Assembly: GCA_949472775.1 (NCBI GenBank)
Contig: CASWVG010000001.1
Coordinates: forward strand, 156,013-220,012
Length of the DNA: 64,000 bases
Reading direction: 5' to 3'
Origin: an uncultured Lachnospiraceae bacterium
GTDB taxonomy: Bacteria > Bacillota > Clostridia > Lachnospirales > Lachnospiraceae
Shown piece by piece: positions 26,927 through 44,929 of this stretch; position 1 is the stretch's first letter; each line of letters starts with the position of its first letter. A program made the position numbers and the translations under genes. The notes beneath the pieces were generated by a model. That model did not search any database. It saw only the letters and a program-made list of their open reading frames with translations, and had not been told where the DNA came from.

Positions 26927-27868
26927 CTACAGTCTCGCCTCGTTTACATTTTCCCTAAACCACTCGTAAGCAAGCCGTACGCCTTCCTCAAGTTCTACTT
27001 TATGCTGCCAGCCGAGCCCTTGCAGCTTCGTCACATCCGTGAGTTTCCTGGGCGTGCCGTCCGGCATCGTCTGATCCCAGACAATTTGTCCCTTATACTC
27101 CACTGCCTTCTTCACCGTGTCAGCCAGCTCTTTGATCGTAACCTCCTTGCCCGTACCGATATTGACATGCTGCTCCCCACTGTAATTCTCCAACAGGAAT
27201 ACGCAGGCGTCTGCCATGTCATCCACATACAAAAATTCCCGGAGCGGTGTGCCAGTACCCCACAATGTGACCATAGGCTCACCTTTCACCTTTGCCTCAT
27301 GAAACTTTCTGATCATCGCCGGCATGACATGGGAACCTTCCAGATCATAATTATCGTATGGGCCGTACAGATTCGTGGGCATACAGCTTATGAAATCGTC
27401 CCCGTACTGCCGTTTATAAAACTTGCACATTTCAAGCCCGGCGATCTTGGCGATGGCATACGCCTCGTTTGTTTCCTCCAACGGACCCGTCAGCAATGCA
27501 TCTTCCGGAATCGGCTGGGGCGCCAGTCTTGGATAGATACAGGTGCTTCCCAGAAAAAGAAGCTTCTTCACCTGGTATTCATGGCAGCAATGAATGACAT
27601 TGCACTGGATCTGCATATTCTCGTAGGCAAACTCCGCAGGCGCCGTGTTATTTGCATTGATGCCGCCTACCTTGGCCGCCGCCAGCACTACCACGTCAGG
27701 ACGCTCCTTTTCAAAGAAATCCCGCACTTCCTGTTGACTTGTTAAGTCAAGCTCCCTGTGCGTCCTGCCAATGACATTTTCATATCCCTTTGCCTGCAGG
27801 GACCGCACAATTGCACTGCCCACCAGTCCCCTGTGTCCTGCCACATAAATTTTATCTGTCTTATTCAT
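26927..27868 (-). CDS. fcl: GDP-L-fucose synthase
   Basis: An extended SDR that epimerises and reduces GDP-4-keto-6-deoxymannose to GDP-L-fucose with [21 protein letters not shown] is the cofactor loop, with [30 protein letters not shown] (YxxxK) and [14 protein letters not shown] all typical of WcaG/Fcl. Length 313 is normal. RBS AGGAGG is eight bases upstream. It has its own promoter at 27893-27921, and gmd for the preceding step lies about 2 kb upstream, so the polymer probably contains L-fucose or a derivative. Confidence 0.95.
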   Translation of the reverse strand: MNKTDKIYVAGHRGLVGSAIVRSLQAKGYENVIGRTHRELDLTSQQEVRDFFEKERPDVVVLAAAKVGGINANNTAPAEFAYENMQIQCNVIHCCHEYQVKKLLFLGSTCIYPRLAPQPIPEDALLTGPLEETNEAYAIAKIAGLEMCKFYKRQYGDDFISCMPTNLYGPYDNYDLEGSHVMPAMIRKFHEAKVKGEPMVTLWGTGTPLREFLYVDDMADACVFLLENYSGEQHVNIGTGKEVTIKELADTVKKAVEYKGQIVWDQTMPDGTPRKLTDVTKLQGLGWQHKVELEEGVRLAYEWFRENVNEARL

Positions 27869-27892
27869 TACGCCGTCCTCCTAACTTCTATC

Positions 27893-27921
27893 AGTCTATC
27901 ACAGTACAATCCCTTTTACAA
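27893..27921 (-). promoter_or_regulatory. Promoter for fcl
   Basis: TTGTAA (27921-27916), 17 bases, TAGACT (27898-27893) with an extended TG one base before the -10 box. Expected start near 27886, leaving a short leader of about 18 bases that contains the AGGAGG site. Confidence 0.65.
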
Positions 27922-27949
27922 GGGAATGGCCACCGCCGCAAACCCGCCG

Positions 27950-29950
27950 TCACCGCTGTTCTTCACTTCTTAGCCCCTGCATGTCCGCCGCGCAAAACCC
28001 GTCCCCGATTCCTGTGCCCAGAAACGCAATATCCGCCTCAGACGGCGAGGACGGGAAACTCTTATATCCCACCTGGTCACCCACAATCGGACAATAAAAA
28101 GTAACGCCATCAATCTCGTATGACCGTGTCTCATAATTTTCATAATCTTTCTGGACAAGCCAGTAATCATTCCCATAGGAACCGGCAGTTTCCCGCGCCA
28201 GCGCAAATCCCTTATAGAGAAGGAGCAAAACTACGAAGACAGAGGCTGCCCGTTCCATTGCAGTCCGCCATCCTCCGCCGTTTCCATGCGGATCACCCTG
28301 CGTTCCCGCGCTGCCCCGTACCCGGAAGGCATCCTCACTTCTCCCCGCTCCCGTCACAGGACGCATCACCGCCTCGTAAAGTCCCCCAAACACCACAGCC
28401 GCCGTCAGGTACACCCATACACAGCCGTAGCGGATCAGCGGCGAAGTGCACAGCCAGAAGAGAAAAGAACCTGCCACGGTCGCCTGCGCCGTGAAAAGAG
28501 CGGGGGATATCATACCTTCCCGCACCACTGCCGCATCTGAAACCGCCGGACGTCCCTCTGTTGCCGCACGTCGTCCTCTGAACCATCTCCACGTCAGATA
28601 CGCTGCCTCCACCAGTAAAGCGAAAACTGCCACCGCCGCCGCCAGCACGAGAGCCCTGTCGCTCCCCGCCAGTGTCCGAAACCACCCGGGCAGCCACTGC
28701 CGCATGGGCATGTCGAACTGTGCCACGTCCGTGTAGCCCCTGCCCCAGACCTGTATTTCCCTGGCGTCATAATCCGCCAGCCCTTTTGGCATTTTCCAGA
28801 CCACGTCAAACAGGTCTATCTGTGTGAAAGGATAGACAAGCCACCCCGAAATCACCACATTGCGAATAAAGAAGGGCAGCGCCGTCAAAATCCCCAGGCC
28901 CAGATAAACCCCTGTCTCTCCCCACCTTTTCTCCCCTATCAGACGACACGCCGGATAAATCGTGAGCAGAAGAATCAGTGCCGCCGACAGCTTCACCGTC
29001 ATCAGGAACACGCCCAGCACACACAAAAGCCCATAGGGGAGAATCGTCCGCTCCCCGCTTTCCGAAAGATCCAGCCACTTTATCACCATATAAAATGCCA
29101 CAAGCACCATAAAATAATCCGAAGCCGGGGAAATCATTTCATCAAAAATATTCACCAGATAATACACGCACATCACTCTGGCAAAATCACTCGCCCGAAG
29201 CCGCCCGGCACGCAGGGACTTCCTCATCCGCAGACAGACCACCGACAGCAGAAACGCAAGCCATCCCGCCGCGCAGTGATAGGACTGTCCACCCAGAAAG
29301 GCCATACTGTATAGCGCAGAAAGGGCAAAGGAAGAACTGTTGTATGCCAGTCTGCAATGCAGATTGCCCAGCCCCTTCACCACGCCGTACTCTTCCATCC
29401 AGCGAATGCTCTGGGCATGGTAAAGCCCCGTATCATAATGAATGATGCCGCGGGAGGTGCCATAGGCGAATAAGAGAAACAGGCCAAAGACTGCGCAGAA
29501 CCGAAAAACCCTCGAGCCATTCTGCTCCCCGTGATCCGGCATACGGCTGCCTTTCCGGTCTCCTCCAGTGAACGTTTCCGCCTCGAAAAACACAAGCCGC
29601 CGGACCGTTTCCGCAAACACCCTCTTGTTGACCGCAACAGTCAATGCGCAGAGAACACACAAAATCACATTTGCCGCAAGTCCCACACCAGAAAACAGGC
29701 TGAAAAACTGCGCATAAACCGTCACACTGACAAGGCCGCACATAAAATACGCATCCCAGGTCCGAATCATCGGGCAGAAATGTTTGCTTTCCCTGCCCCC
29801 GCGCCGCCTGCACACCTTGTCAGCGTCCGTATTCCCCGTACAGACATGTGCATAATAAGGAAGGTGCCGCGTGATTACACGCAGCACACCATATCCGATG
29901 ATAAATGTAGTTATACCCATGTAGAGCCAGATCAAAATTACCGACAACAT
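27950..29950 (-). CDS. Large polytopic membrane protein of a glycan-cluster family (GT-C-like)
   Basis: A 666-residue protein with about eleven to thirteen hydrophobic segments. The outside loop has SRGIIHYDTGLYHAQSIRWM then YGVVKGLGNLHCRLAYNSSS, a pattern I recall from LIC_10190-type membrane proteins of bacterial polysaccharide loci. The HYDTGLYH acidic/His loop is reminiscent of GT-C donor sites. Two poorly conserved charged stretches (about 140-160 and 540-570) are likely cytoplasmic loops. It lies between gmd and fcl, so it may handle a fucose-containing unit; its function is not established. Confidence 0.65.
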   Translation of the reverse strand: MLSVILIWLYMGITTFIIGYGVLRVITRHLPYYAHVCTGNTDADKVCRRRGGRESKHFCPMIRTWDAYFMCGLVSVTVYAQFFSLFSGVGLAANVILCVLCALTVAVNKRVFAETVRRLVFFEAETFTGGDRKGSRMPDHGEQNGSRVFRFCAVFGLFLLFAYGTSRGIIHYDTGLYHAQSIRWMEEYGVVKGLGNLHCRLAYNSSSFALSALYSMAFLGGQSYHCAAGWLAFLLSVVCLRMRKSLRAGRLRASDFARVMCVYYLVNIFDEMISPASDYFMVLVAFYMVIKWLDLSESGERTILPYGLLCVLGVFLMTVKLSAALILLLTIYPACRLIGEKRWGETGVYLGLGILTALPFFIRNVVISGWLVYPFTQIDLFDVVWKMPKGLADYDAREIQVWGRGYTDVAQFDMPMRQWLPGWFRTLAGSDRALVLAAAVAVFALLVEAAYLTWRWFRGRRAATEGRPAVSDAAVVREGMISPALFTAQATVAGSFLFWLCTSPLIRYGCVWVYLTAAVVFGGLYEAVMRPVTGAGRSEDAFRVRGSAGTQGDPHGNGGGWRTAMERAASVFVVLLLLYKGFALARETAGSYGNDYWLVQKDYENYETRSYEIDGVTFYCPIVGDQVGYKSFPSSPSEADIAFLGTGIGDGFCAADMQGLRSEEQR

Positions 29951-30045
29951 TTCTGATATACGTTTCCTCTATCTTTCTCTTCTGTCCCATGCATTCCGAC
30001 CCGCCGGTTGCTTCCGGCATATCCTTGAACGCAGCAGACAACCCG

Positions 30046-31116
30046 TCAGTTTTCGCCCTGCGCTTTGTACTCCCCGCAGCTCATTCCCGCGATTTCCTTT
30101 AAGTCCGCATCCATCATCATGGATACCAGCCCTTTAAAGTCCACTTTGCGTCTCCAGCCAAGCTCCTTCTCCGCTTTCTCACAGTTGCCCCACAAAAACT
30201 CCACTTCCGCCGGGCGGTAAAATTCGGGATTCACGTCGACGAGCAGACGGCCGCTCTTTGTGTCATAGCCCTTCTCGTTCACGCCGGTTCCCTCCCAGCG
30301 GAGCTGAATGCCAAGTTCACCAAACGCCGCCTCCACGAACTCCCTTACCGTGTGCGTCTCGTTGGTGGCAAGCACATAATCGTCGGGCTTGTCCTGCTGC
30401 AGCATCAGCCACATGCCCTCTATATAGTCGCCCGCAAATCCCCAGTCTCTTTTCGCGTTCATATTGCCCAGAGACAGCTTCTCCTGTTTGCCCGCAATTA
30501 TATTCGCAATAGCCAGCGTGATCTTTCTCGTCACAAAATTCTCTCCGCGTCTTGGCGACTCGTGGTTAAATAATATACCGTTGCAGGCAAACATGTTGTA
30601 AGACTCTCTGTAATTTACTGTTATCCAGTACGAATAGAGCTTCGCCGCGCCGTAAGGACTCTTCGGGTAAAAAGGCGTCTTCTCACTCTGGGGCGCCGTC
30701 TCCGGGATTCCCCCGAAAAGTTCTGATGTGGAAGCCTGATAATATCTGCATGTCCCGCCGTTTACACGAATCGCCTCCAAGAGTTTCAGCGTGCTTACGC
30801 CAGTAGCCTCCGCCGTGTACTCGGGGACCTCAAAGGAAACGCCCACATGGGACTGTGCCGCCAGGTTATAAACTTCGGTGGGACGAATCTCCGCGATCAG
30901 CCGCATAAGATTGCTGGAATCCGTAGTATCCGCATAGTGCAGAAAAAATTTTACCTTATGATAATCAGAGGCAATCAGATGATCAATCCTTCCCGTATTG
31001 GCAATACTGTGCCTGCGGACCAGACCGTGCACCTCATATCCCTTCTCCAGCAGAAACTCCGCCAGATAAGAGCCGTCCTGTCCTGTAATTCCTGTAATTA
31101 GTGCTGTTTTCTGCAT
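30046..31116 (-). CDS. gmd: GDP-mannose 4,6-dehydratase
   Basis: Extended SDR converting GDP-D-mannose to GDP-4-keto-6-deoxymannose, the shared precursor of GDP-fucose and GDP-rhamnose. [46 protein letters not shown] (YxxxK), [17 protein letters not shown] and [14 protein letters not shown] are near-invariant family blocks. Length 356. It has its own promoter at 31180-31208. GDP-mannose supply genes (manB, manC) are not in the window. Confidence 0.97.
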   Translation of the reverse strand: MQKTALITGITGQDGSYLAEFLLEKGYEVHGLVRRHSIANTGRIDHLIASDYHKVKFFLHYADTTDSSNLMRLIAEIRPTEVYNLAAQSHVGVSFEVPEYTAEATGVSTLKLLEAIRVNGGTCRYYQASTSELFGGIPETAPQSEKTPFYPKSPYGAAKLYSYWITVNYRESYNMFACNGILFNHESPRRGENFVTRKITLAIANIIAGKQEKLSLGNMNAKRDWGFAGDYIEGMWLMLQQDKPDDYVLATNETHTVREFVEAAFGELGIQLRWEGTGVNEKGYDTKSGRLLVDVNPEFYRPAEVEFLWGNCEKAEKELGWRRKVDFKGLVSMMMDADLKEIAGMSCGEYKAQGEN

Positions 31117-31179
31117 ATTTTCTTACCTTACCTTCCTAATTCTCCTTCCGTCTTCACACTGCTCATTGTCATCGTAAAC

Positions 31180-31208
31180 ATTCTCGCACAAAAATCGCCG
31201 GCTGTCAA
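31180..31208 (-). promoter_or_regulatory. Promoter for gmd
   Basis: TTGACA (31208-31203), a 17-base spacer and GAGAAT (31185-31180). The -35 box is perfect and the -10 box matches four of six. It lies in the 114-base gap after rmlD and gives gmd a leader of about 55 bases. Confidence 0.65.
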
Positions 31209-31230
31209 AAACCGCATTCCGCTACTCGCA

Positions 31231-32070
31231 TCATTGTCCAAGATACTCCGCAATCGCGTCGTGCCAGTCCGCAAACATAAAGTCTGTCGTCATTTTAAAC
31301 ATATAATTTTCCAAAATGGAGTAAGCCGGACGCTTCACCGCCGCGCCATACTCTTCCGAGGTAATCGCTTCCACCACAGTCTTTTTCCCCGCCAGACGGA
31401 AAATCTCCTCTGTAAACTGCGCCCAGCTGCAATCCCCTTCGCAGGTGGCATGAAACAATCCGTAATTTTCTGTGGGCAGCAGATAGACAATAGCCTTCGC
31501 AAGTTCCCTGGCGCTGGTGGGAGAACCTACCTGATCCCGTACCACCCTCACCTTATCGTTTGTCTCGGAGAGCCGCAGCATCGTCTTTACAAAATTCTTC
31601 CCGTCCCCGTATAGCCATGCCGTGCGCAGGATGAAATGCCTGTCGCTGAATTCCTTCACGAATTCCTCCCCCGCCAGTTTCGTCCTGCCGTATGCGCCCT
31701 GCGGACCGACCGGATCGGTTTCCTTATAAGGTCTCGTTCCGTTTCCGTCAAACACATAATCTGTGGAAATATGCATCAGCTTCGCACCCGTCTCGTTAGC
31801 CGCTATACTTAAGTTGCGTGCGCCGACGGCGTTGATCCGGAAAGCGAGATCTTCCTCTTTCTCACATGCCTCCACCGCTGTGTAGGCGGCACAGTTGATA
31901 ATCGCGTAAGGATTGATTTCCCGCGCGAATTTCATCACCTCATCGATCTTCGTGATGTCCAGTTCTCCCACATCCGTGTTGACCAGTTCATATTCCGTGC
32001 TGCCTGCGTATTCCAGATTGACGGCCCGTCCAAGCTGCCCGTTGCAGCCGGTCACAATTATTTTCTTCAT
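31231..32070 (-). CDS. rfbD: dTDP-4-dehydrorhamnose reductase
   Basis: The last enzyme of dTDP-L-rhamnose synthesis. VTGCNGQLGRAVN, INCAAYTAVEACE, MHISTDYVFDG, YGRTKLAGE (YxxxK) and FILRTAWLYG identify RmlD/RfbD. Length 279. The partners rmlA, rmlB and rmlC are not in the window, so they must be elsewhere or this enzyme works on another 4-keto sugar. The gene has a long A+T-rich leader of about 195 bases from the promoter at 32273-32302. Confidence 0.93.
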   Translation of the reverse strand: MKKIIVTGCNGQLGRAVNLEYAGSTEYELVNTDVGELDITKIDEVMKFAREINPYAIINCAAYTAVEACEKEEDLAFRINAVGARNLSIAANETGAKLMHISTDYVFDGNGTRPYKETDPVGPQGAYGRTKLAGEEFVKEFSDRHFILRTAWLYGDGKNFVKTMLRLSETNDKVRVVRDQVGSPTSARELAKAIVYLLPTENYGLFHATCEGDCSWAQFTEEIFRLAGKKTVVEAITSEEYGAAVKRPAYSILENYMFKMTTDFMFADWHDAIAEYLGQ

Positions 32071-32272
32071 GTTTCTTTCGCCCTTTCCCAGTTTTCTGCC
32101 AGTCGTCTACAACTGGATTCATGTCTTATATTCTAACACATAAAAAATCTGACATACAAAAAAATTTTCCATATGCTGCGCTTTTTGCCCCCAGATTAAA
32201 ACGCCTTATCCTATCTATAAAAAATTTAGGGCTCTCATCATCCTGCCTTTTACATAGAAAAATTTTATTTAT

Positions 32273-32302
32273 ATTATACGCTATCTTTCAACATTCACAC
32301 AA
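32273..32302 (-). promoter_or_regulatory. Likely promoter for rfbD
   Basis: TTGTGT (32302-32297), 18 bases, TATAAT (32278-32273). The perfect -10 box lies in the 240-base A+T-rich gap between the MFS gene and rfbD. Nothing else was recognised in that gap, which would be mostly rfbD leader. Confidence 0.5.
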
Positions 32303-32310
32303 TGAAATTC

Positions 32311-33561
32311 TTATAAAGATAACGAAAAGCCTTTAAAGATCCCCCGCAGCACTACCGCAATCCCAAGAGACACCACTCCCGCAAATAAAACCACGGCATA
32401 CTCAAACCCCTTGCAGAATTCAAACAAAACACCGTACATGGCATTGCCAAGCGGCTGGGCGCACATCGCCACGGTAATGATAACCGCGATCACCTTTCCC
32501 AGAAGATGGGGCGGCGTCACCGTCTGGAAAAACGTCATCATCTGTATGGTAAAAACGGTACAGCATGTCATAACCACAAAGCAGCCTGCCGTCAGAATCA
32601 CATAGTTTACCACGCCGGACGAAAACACAGCTAACGACACGGCAATGGGAAACATGCTCAACGCGGCAGTCACGATCAGCACGCCCGACTTTCTGATGGA
32701 GAGCTTTTTGGCAAAAACACCCGCGCAGATGCCGCCTGCAAGCCCGCCAGCGGCGAGAATCCCTTGCGCAAATCCGTAAAGCCGGTTCGCCTGCGCTGCG
32801 TCCAGATCAATCACCTCCGTCACCAGGTAGGGCAGCGCTACCATAATCATGGAAGATAAGAACAGATTAATCCCGCAGACCGCCAGAACCGCCTTCCCAA
32901 TCACAGGCATATCTCTGCGTATAAAGCGGACGCTCTGCCCGAAATCCGACCGGACTGTCTGCCAGATACTGCCCTCCGAAACCTGTTTCTCAAAAGGAAT
33001 CCGAATAAAAATTTCCATGACCGCCGAGAAAACAAAGCACAAAGTACAGACCAGAAGCACAGGCTTGAGCCCGTACGCGCTGTACACAATTCCGCCAAGT
33101 ACCGGACCAAGCAGAGCCGAAAAAGAACTGATCATATTGACAATGGAATTTGCCTCCATCATACGGTCCGCCCCCACAAGCACAGGAATGGACGCCTGCA
33201 CGGACGGCTGATAGGCGCCCGCGATACCGTACAGAATCATCAGCGTGGCAGTCAGCAGCATTACAAGATCAGCCCCATCCATCAGGAGACAGAATACCAG
33301 CACCAGCGCCGCCGTAAAAAAATCCAGTATAACCATGACATTCCTTTTATTCACCCGGTCCGCAACCATGCCGCCCACCGGCGAAAGCAGGATTGACGGG
33401 ATAAATGCGCACGCCATCACGGTACCGTAAAGCGCAGACGACCCGGTCTGGTTTAAAAGATACAACGGCAGGGCAAACCGCAACGCCGCATTGCCGAACA
33501 GGGAAATGATCTGCCCGATCACAACCAATGTGAAATCCCTGGAAAATAATTTTTGTTTCAT
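32311..33561 (-). CDS. Major facilitator superfamily exporter (drug-efflux type)
   Basis: A 416-residue protein with twelve predicted membrane segments. GGMVADRVNKRNVM between segments 2 and 3 is the MFS motif A variant of MFS_3/macrolide-efflux-like exporters. The start has AGGAGG eight bases upstream. It lies 88 bases downstream of a TetR gene on the same strand, the classic arrangement for a drug-induced pump. A degenerate copy of the TetR operator lies just ahead of its ribosome site. Substrate unknown. Confidence 0.85.
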   Translation of the reverse strand: MKQKLFSRDFTLVVIGQIISLFGNAALRFALPLYLLNQTGSSALYGTVMACAFIPSILLSPVGGMVADRVNKRNVMVILDFFTAALVLVFCLLMDGADLVMLLTATLMILYGIAGAYQPSVQASIPVLVGADRMMEANSIVNMISSFSALLGPVLGGIVYSAYGLKPVLLVCTLCFVFSAVMEIFIRIPFEKQVSEGSIWQTVRSDFGQSVRFIRRDMPVIGKAVLAVCGINLFLSSMIMVALPYLVTEVIDLDAAQANRLYGFAQGILAAGGLAGGICAGVFAKKLSIRKSGVLIVTAALSMFPIAVSLAVFSSGVVNYVILTAGCFVVMTCCTVFTIQMMTFFQTVTPPHLLGKVIAVIITVAMCAQPLGNAMYGVLFEFCKGFEYAVVLFAGVVSLGIAVVLRGIFKGFSLSL

Positions 33562-33581
33562 TCTTTCATCCTCCTTTTAAT

Positions 33582-33598
33582 ACCCACTGTCGGTATGT
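33582..33598. promoter_or_regulatory. Degenerate third TetR operator before the MFS gene
   Basis: ACCCAC-N5-GTATGT keeps the right arm of the ACATAC-N5-GTATGT operators fully and four of six bases on the left. It lies 21-37 bases before the MFS start codon. The weakened arm suggests lower affinity. Confidence 0.45.
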
Positions 33599-33649
33599 AT
33601 TTATTTAAAAATATTCTGCCCGTTTTTCAGGACAGAAACATTTTCTATA

Positions 33650-34303
33650 TTATTTACGTTCCTGATATATTGCGGTCAGTTCGCGCATTCTCGCTATCAT
33701 TTCCTCATCTACGATATCCAGCCCCATGCCCTTCAGCATCTGGTCAAACACCAGAAACTTATAATAGGTTTCCTCCACAGAATTATCAAATATCATCGGA
33801 TTGATCCAGACATTTGCCACAAGCGAAATCAGTTCCGCAAGCTGCTTCGGATGCTCTGCGACGATGGAGCCGTCGGCAATGCCTTCCATAATGATTGGCA
33901 GGATATATTCCGGCGCTGTCAGTTCTATGGTTTCATACAAAAGACTGGCAAGGAGCCGCGGATTATTGTAAAAGCCGGGCGCCACCTGAAATATCTCATC
34001 CTGCGCAGGGCGGCACAGGGAAGACTTAAACAATGTTCTCAGCTTCTCTATGCCATTCAGATCCCTGCGTTCCAGGGTGCCCGCAAGCTTCCGATTTGAC
34101 TCCTCCATGATCCTGTCCGTAACCGCATCCAGAATTTCCTCTTTCGACTTAAAGTGATGATAGATTGCACCCTTGCTCAGCCCGCCAAGATTGTCTATGA
34201 TATCCTGAATAGACGTATGCTCGTAACCCTTCTCCATAAACAGACGTCCCGCAACATCCAGTATCAGATTGACTGTTTCTTCGGGATACTTATTTCTTGC
34301 CAT
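33650..34303 (-). CDS. TetR-family transcriptional regulator
   Basis: A 217-residue regulator. The N-terminal helix-turn-helix reads TSIQDIIDNLGGLSKGAIYH then HFKSKEEIL, the TetR signature. The C-terminal ligand domain is divergent, as usual. RBS GGGAGGA precedes the ATG. Two identical-armed operators lie in its own promoter and a weaker one before the MFS gene, so it most likely represses itself and the exporter until a ligand binds. Confidence 0.92.
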   Translation of the reverse strand: MARNKYPEETVNLILDVAGRLFMEKGYEHTSIQDIIDNLGGLSKGAIYHHFKSKEEILDAVTDRIMEESNRKLAGTLERRDLNGIEKLRTLFKSSLCRPAQDEIFQVAPGFYNNPRLLASLLYETIELTAPEYILPIIMEGIADGSIVAEHPKQLAELISLVANVWINPMIFDNSVEETYYKFLVFDQMLKGMGLDIVDEEMIARMRELTAIYQERK

Positions 34304-34326
34304 ACCTCATTCCTCCCCCCGCCCAT

Positions 34327-34377
34327 ACATACTAGTAGTATGTATGTACATTAACATACCACCAGTATGTTTGTCAA
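34327..34377 (-). promoter_or_regulatory. tetR promoter with two operators
   Basis: Two 17-base sites, 34327-34343 and 34354-34370, each read ACATAC-N5-GTATGT, with centres 27 bases apart. A perfect TTGACA (34377-34372) directly flanks the second site, which fills the promoter spacer. The matching -10 (TAATGT, 34353-34348) is poor and lies between the two operators. Occupancy would shut the promoter. Confidence 0.8.
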
Positions 34378-34457
34378 CTATATCTTTTTTGCGCCTGCGC
34401 ATCCCATAACACCTTCCAAATTTCGTAAAAAATGTGGATATTTTAAGATTTTTTGTA

Positions 34458-34486
34458 GTGACTCGCCCTGTCCGTTGTGATAAAAT
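34458..34486 (+). promoter_or_regulatory. Promoter for the DUF3048 lipoprotein
   Basis: GTGACT (34458-34463), 17 bases, TAAAAT (34481-34486) with an extended TG immediately ahead. Expected start near 34493; the AAGGAGG site follows about 25 bases later. Confidence 0.6.
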
Positions 34487-34535
34487 GTACGCGTTGGCAA
34501 AATCTGCACTATGATAAGGAGGATTTACACGAAAC

Positions 34536-35687
34536 ATGAAAAGATTACAAGTTTTACTTCTCGTCGCTCTGTCTTCCGCCTTGTTTCTTACCGGCTGCGG
34601 TAAAGAGAAGGAAGAAAAACCGAAGGTTGAAGCGCCTGTCGTGGAACAGATAATCGACGATATCCCCGATGAGGAAGAAACACCAGAAGAGGCAGAAGAA
34701 CCCGCGCCCGAAGAAGATGTACCGCCCGAAGAGGGCATGGTGCGCAGCCGCATCACAAATGAGTGGGTGGATGAGGCAGTCAACAACACAAGGCCTCTCG
34801 CCATTATGACCCCCAACACAAAAACCGCGTCCCAATATGGCATTTCCAATGCGGATGTTGTGTACGAATGTAACGTGGAGGGAAGCATTACCCGTCTGAT
34901 GTGGATTATCCAGGACTGGAAAAATGCCGACAAGCTCGGCAACATCAGAAGCTGCCGTGACTACTATGTGTACTGGGCTTTTGAGTGGGACGCTCTCTAC
35001 GTTCATTTCGGCGGTCCCTTCTACATAGACGAGGTAATCAAACGCACGGACGACATCGACGGCAAGACCAGCAGCAACTTTTTCCGCGATAAGAGCGCCA
35101 AGAACTCCACAGACAACGCTTTCATCGATGCAGCCGGCGTCCTTGCCGACGTGGATAAACTTGGCTATGCTACCCAGATGCGCGACGGCTACGCTGATGA
35201 ACAGCACTACCGTTTTGCTCCCGTAAATCAGCCAAACGACCTTTCGCAATACAGCGACGCAATCACGGCAAACAGGATAGACATGTCACCCACTTATCCT
35301 GTGACCAACTGCTACTTCGTCTACAATGGCGAAACCGGGCTTTACGAGAGATTCCAGCATCTATCCGGTTCCTCGGACGGACCGCATACGGACATGGCAA
35401 CAGGGAAACAGCTTACTTTCAAAAATATCCTTGTTCAGAACACCTACTATGAAGTGCGCGACGCCAAAGGCTACCTGGCGTTCCGCTGCCACGACAACAC
35501 GAGAGACGGCTGGTTTTTCACCAACGGCAAGGGTATTCATGTGAACTGGGAAAAATCTTCCGATTACGGCGCGACAAGATACTATGACGATGCCGGAAAT
35601 GAAGTTGAATTAAACACCGGCAAAACGATGGTGTGCATCGTGGAGGACGGTGATTCCTTCCTCGTGGATGACCAGGAAATAAAATAA
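34536..35687 (+). CDS. DUF3048 (YerB-like) lipoprotein
   Basis: A 383-residue exported protein. A lipoprotein signal peptide ends in FLTGC at Cys21, then a Glu/Pro-rich linker to about residue 68, then the DUF3048 pair of domains. The first has RPLAIMTPNTKTASQYGISN and IRSCRDYYVYWAFEWDALYV, the second NCYFVYNGETGLYERFQ, ILVQNTYY and DGWFFTNGKGIHVNW. YerB is the Bacillus relative; its biochemical role is unknown. It is the only complete plus-strand gene here, with its own promoter and a terminator at 35714-35747, so it is a single-gene unit. Confidence 0.9.
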   Translation: MKRLQVLLLVALSSALFLTGCGKEKEEKPKVEAPVVEQIIDDIPDEEETPEEAEEPAPEEDVPPEEGMVRSRITNEWVDEAVNNTRPLAIMTPNTKTASQYGISNADVVYECNVEGSITRLMWIIQDWKNADKLGNIRSCRDYYVYWAFEWDALYVHFGGPFYIDEVIKRTDDIDGKTSSNFFRDKSAKNSTDNAFIDAAGVLADVDKLGYATQMRDGYADEQHYRFAPVNQPNDLSQYSDAITANRIDMSPTYPVTNCYFVYNGETGLYERFQHLSGSSDGPHTDMATGKQLTFKNILVQNTYYEVRDAKGYLAFRCHDNTRDGWFFTNGKGIHVNWEKSSDYGATRYYDDAGNEVELNTGKTMVCIVEDGDSFLVDDQEIK

Positions 35688-35713
35688 ACACCGCTGGCCG
35701 GCTGTGCCGGGTC

Positions 35714-35747
35714 AAAAAGGGAGCGCCCAAACCGGACGCTCCCCTTT
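35714..35747. terminator. Bidirectional terminator between DUF3048 and GH53 genes
   Basis: Arms GGGAGCG / CGCTCCC with an 11-base loop, flanked by five A on the left and three T on the right. The minus reading has the better T-tract and ends the GH53 gene; the plus reading serves the lipoprotein gene. The two genes converge here. Confidence 0.8.
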
Positions 35748-35760
35748 CTATACTGTCTGT

Positions 35761-44706
<8,946 letters not shown>

Positions 44707-44733
44707 CTACCCACTTGTACCTTCGTGAAAAAG

Positions 44734-44769
44734 TATCCGCGCAACGTTGCGCAACCGTTTGCGCGGATA
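44734..44769. promoter_or_regulatory. Nested palindromic operator (LacI-family-like) of the GH53 gene
   Basis: Outer arms TATCCGCGCAA / TTGCGCGGATA are perfect over 11 bases. Within them lie GCGCAACGTTGCGC (44739-44752, a perfect palindrome) and GCGCAACCGTTTGCGC (44749-44764), overlapping by four bases, both with the CG-centred AACGTT-like core of LacI/GalR operators. The element starts about three bases after the predicted transcription start, so a bound repressor would block elongation or escape. No LacI-family gene is in the window. Confidence 0.75.
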
Positions 44770-44778
44770 TCTAATTTC

Positions 44779-44807
44779 ATTATAGTAAAAGGCGCCACTT
44801 TTCGCAA
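44779..44807 (-). promoter_or_regulatory. Promoter of the GH53 galactanase gene
   Basis: TTGCGA (44807-44802), 17 bases, TATAAT (44784-44779). The -10 box is perfect. Start expected near 44772, directly upstream of the nested operator. Confidence 0.75.
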
Positions 44808-44872
44808 GCAGCATTGTCCCGTAGTATTTACCAATCTTCCCGGTTGTTTTTTATGAAAAAAGACCAACAATG

Positions 44873-44901
44873 AAAAAGGCCAGCACCCGAAGGCCCGGCC
44901 T
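44873..44901 (-). terminator. Terminator after the BlaR1-like gene
   Basis: On minus, AGGCC ... GGCCT enclose an inner GCC-TTCG-GGT stem with a stable TTCG loop; five T follow. It is 29 bases past the stop codon at 44930. Confidence 0.8.
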
Positions 44902-44929
44902 ATTCAACCTTTATTCACTAAACACGTTC

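Noticed and set aside
34307-34945. Minus-strand ORF of 212 residues opposite the DUF3048 gene
   Set aside because: Its Ser/Gly-rich middle is the reverse complement of the Glu/Pro linker of the lipoprotein, and it covers the tetR operators.
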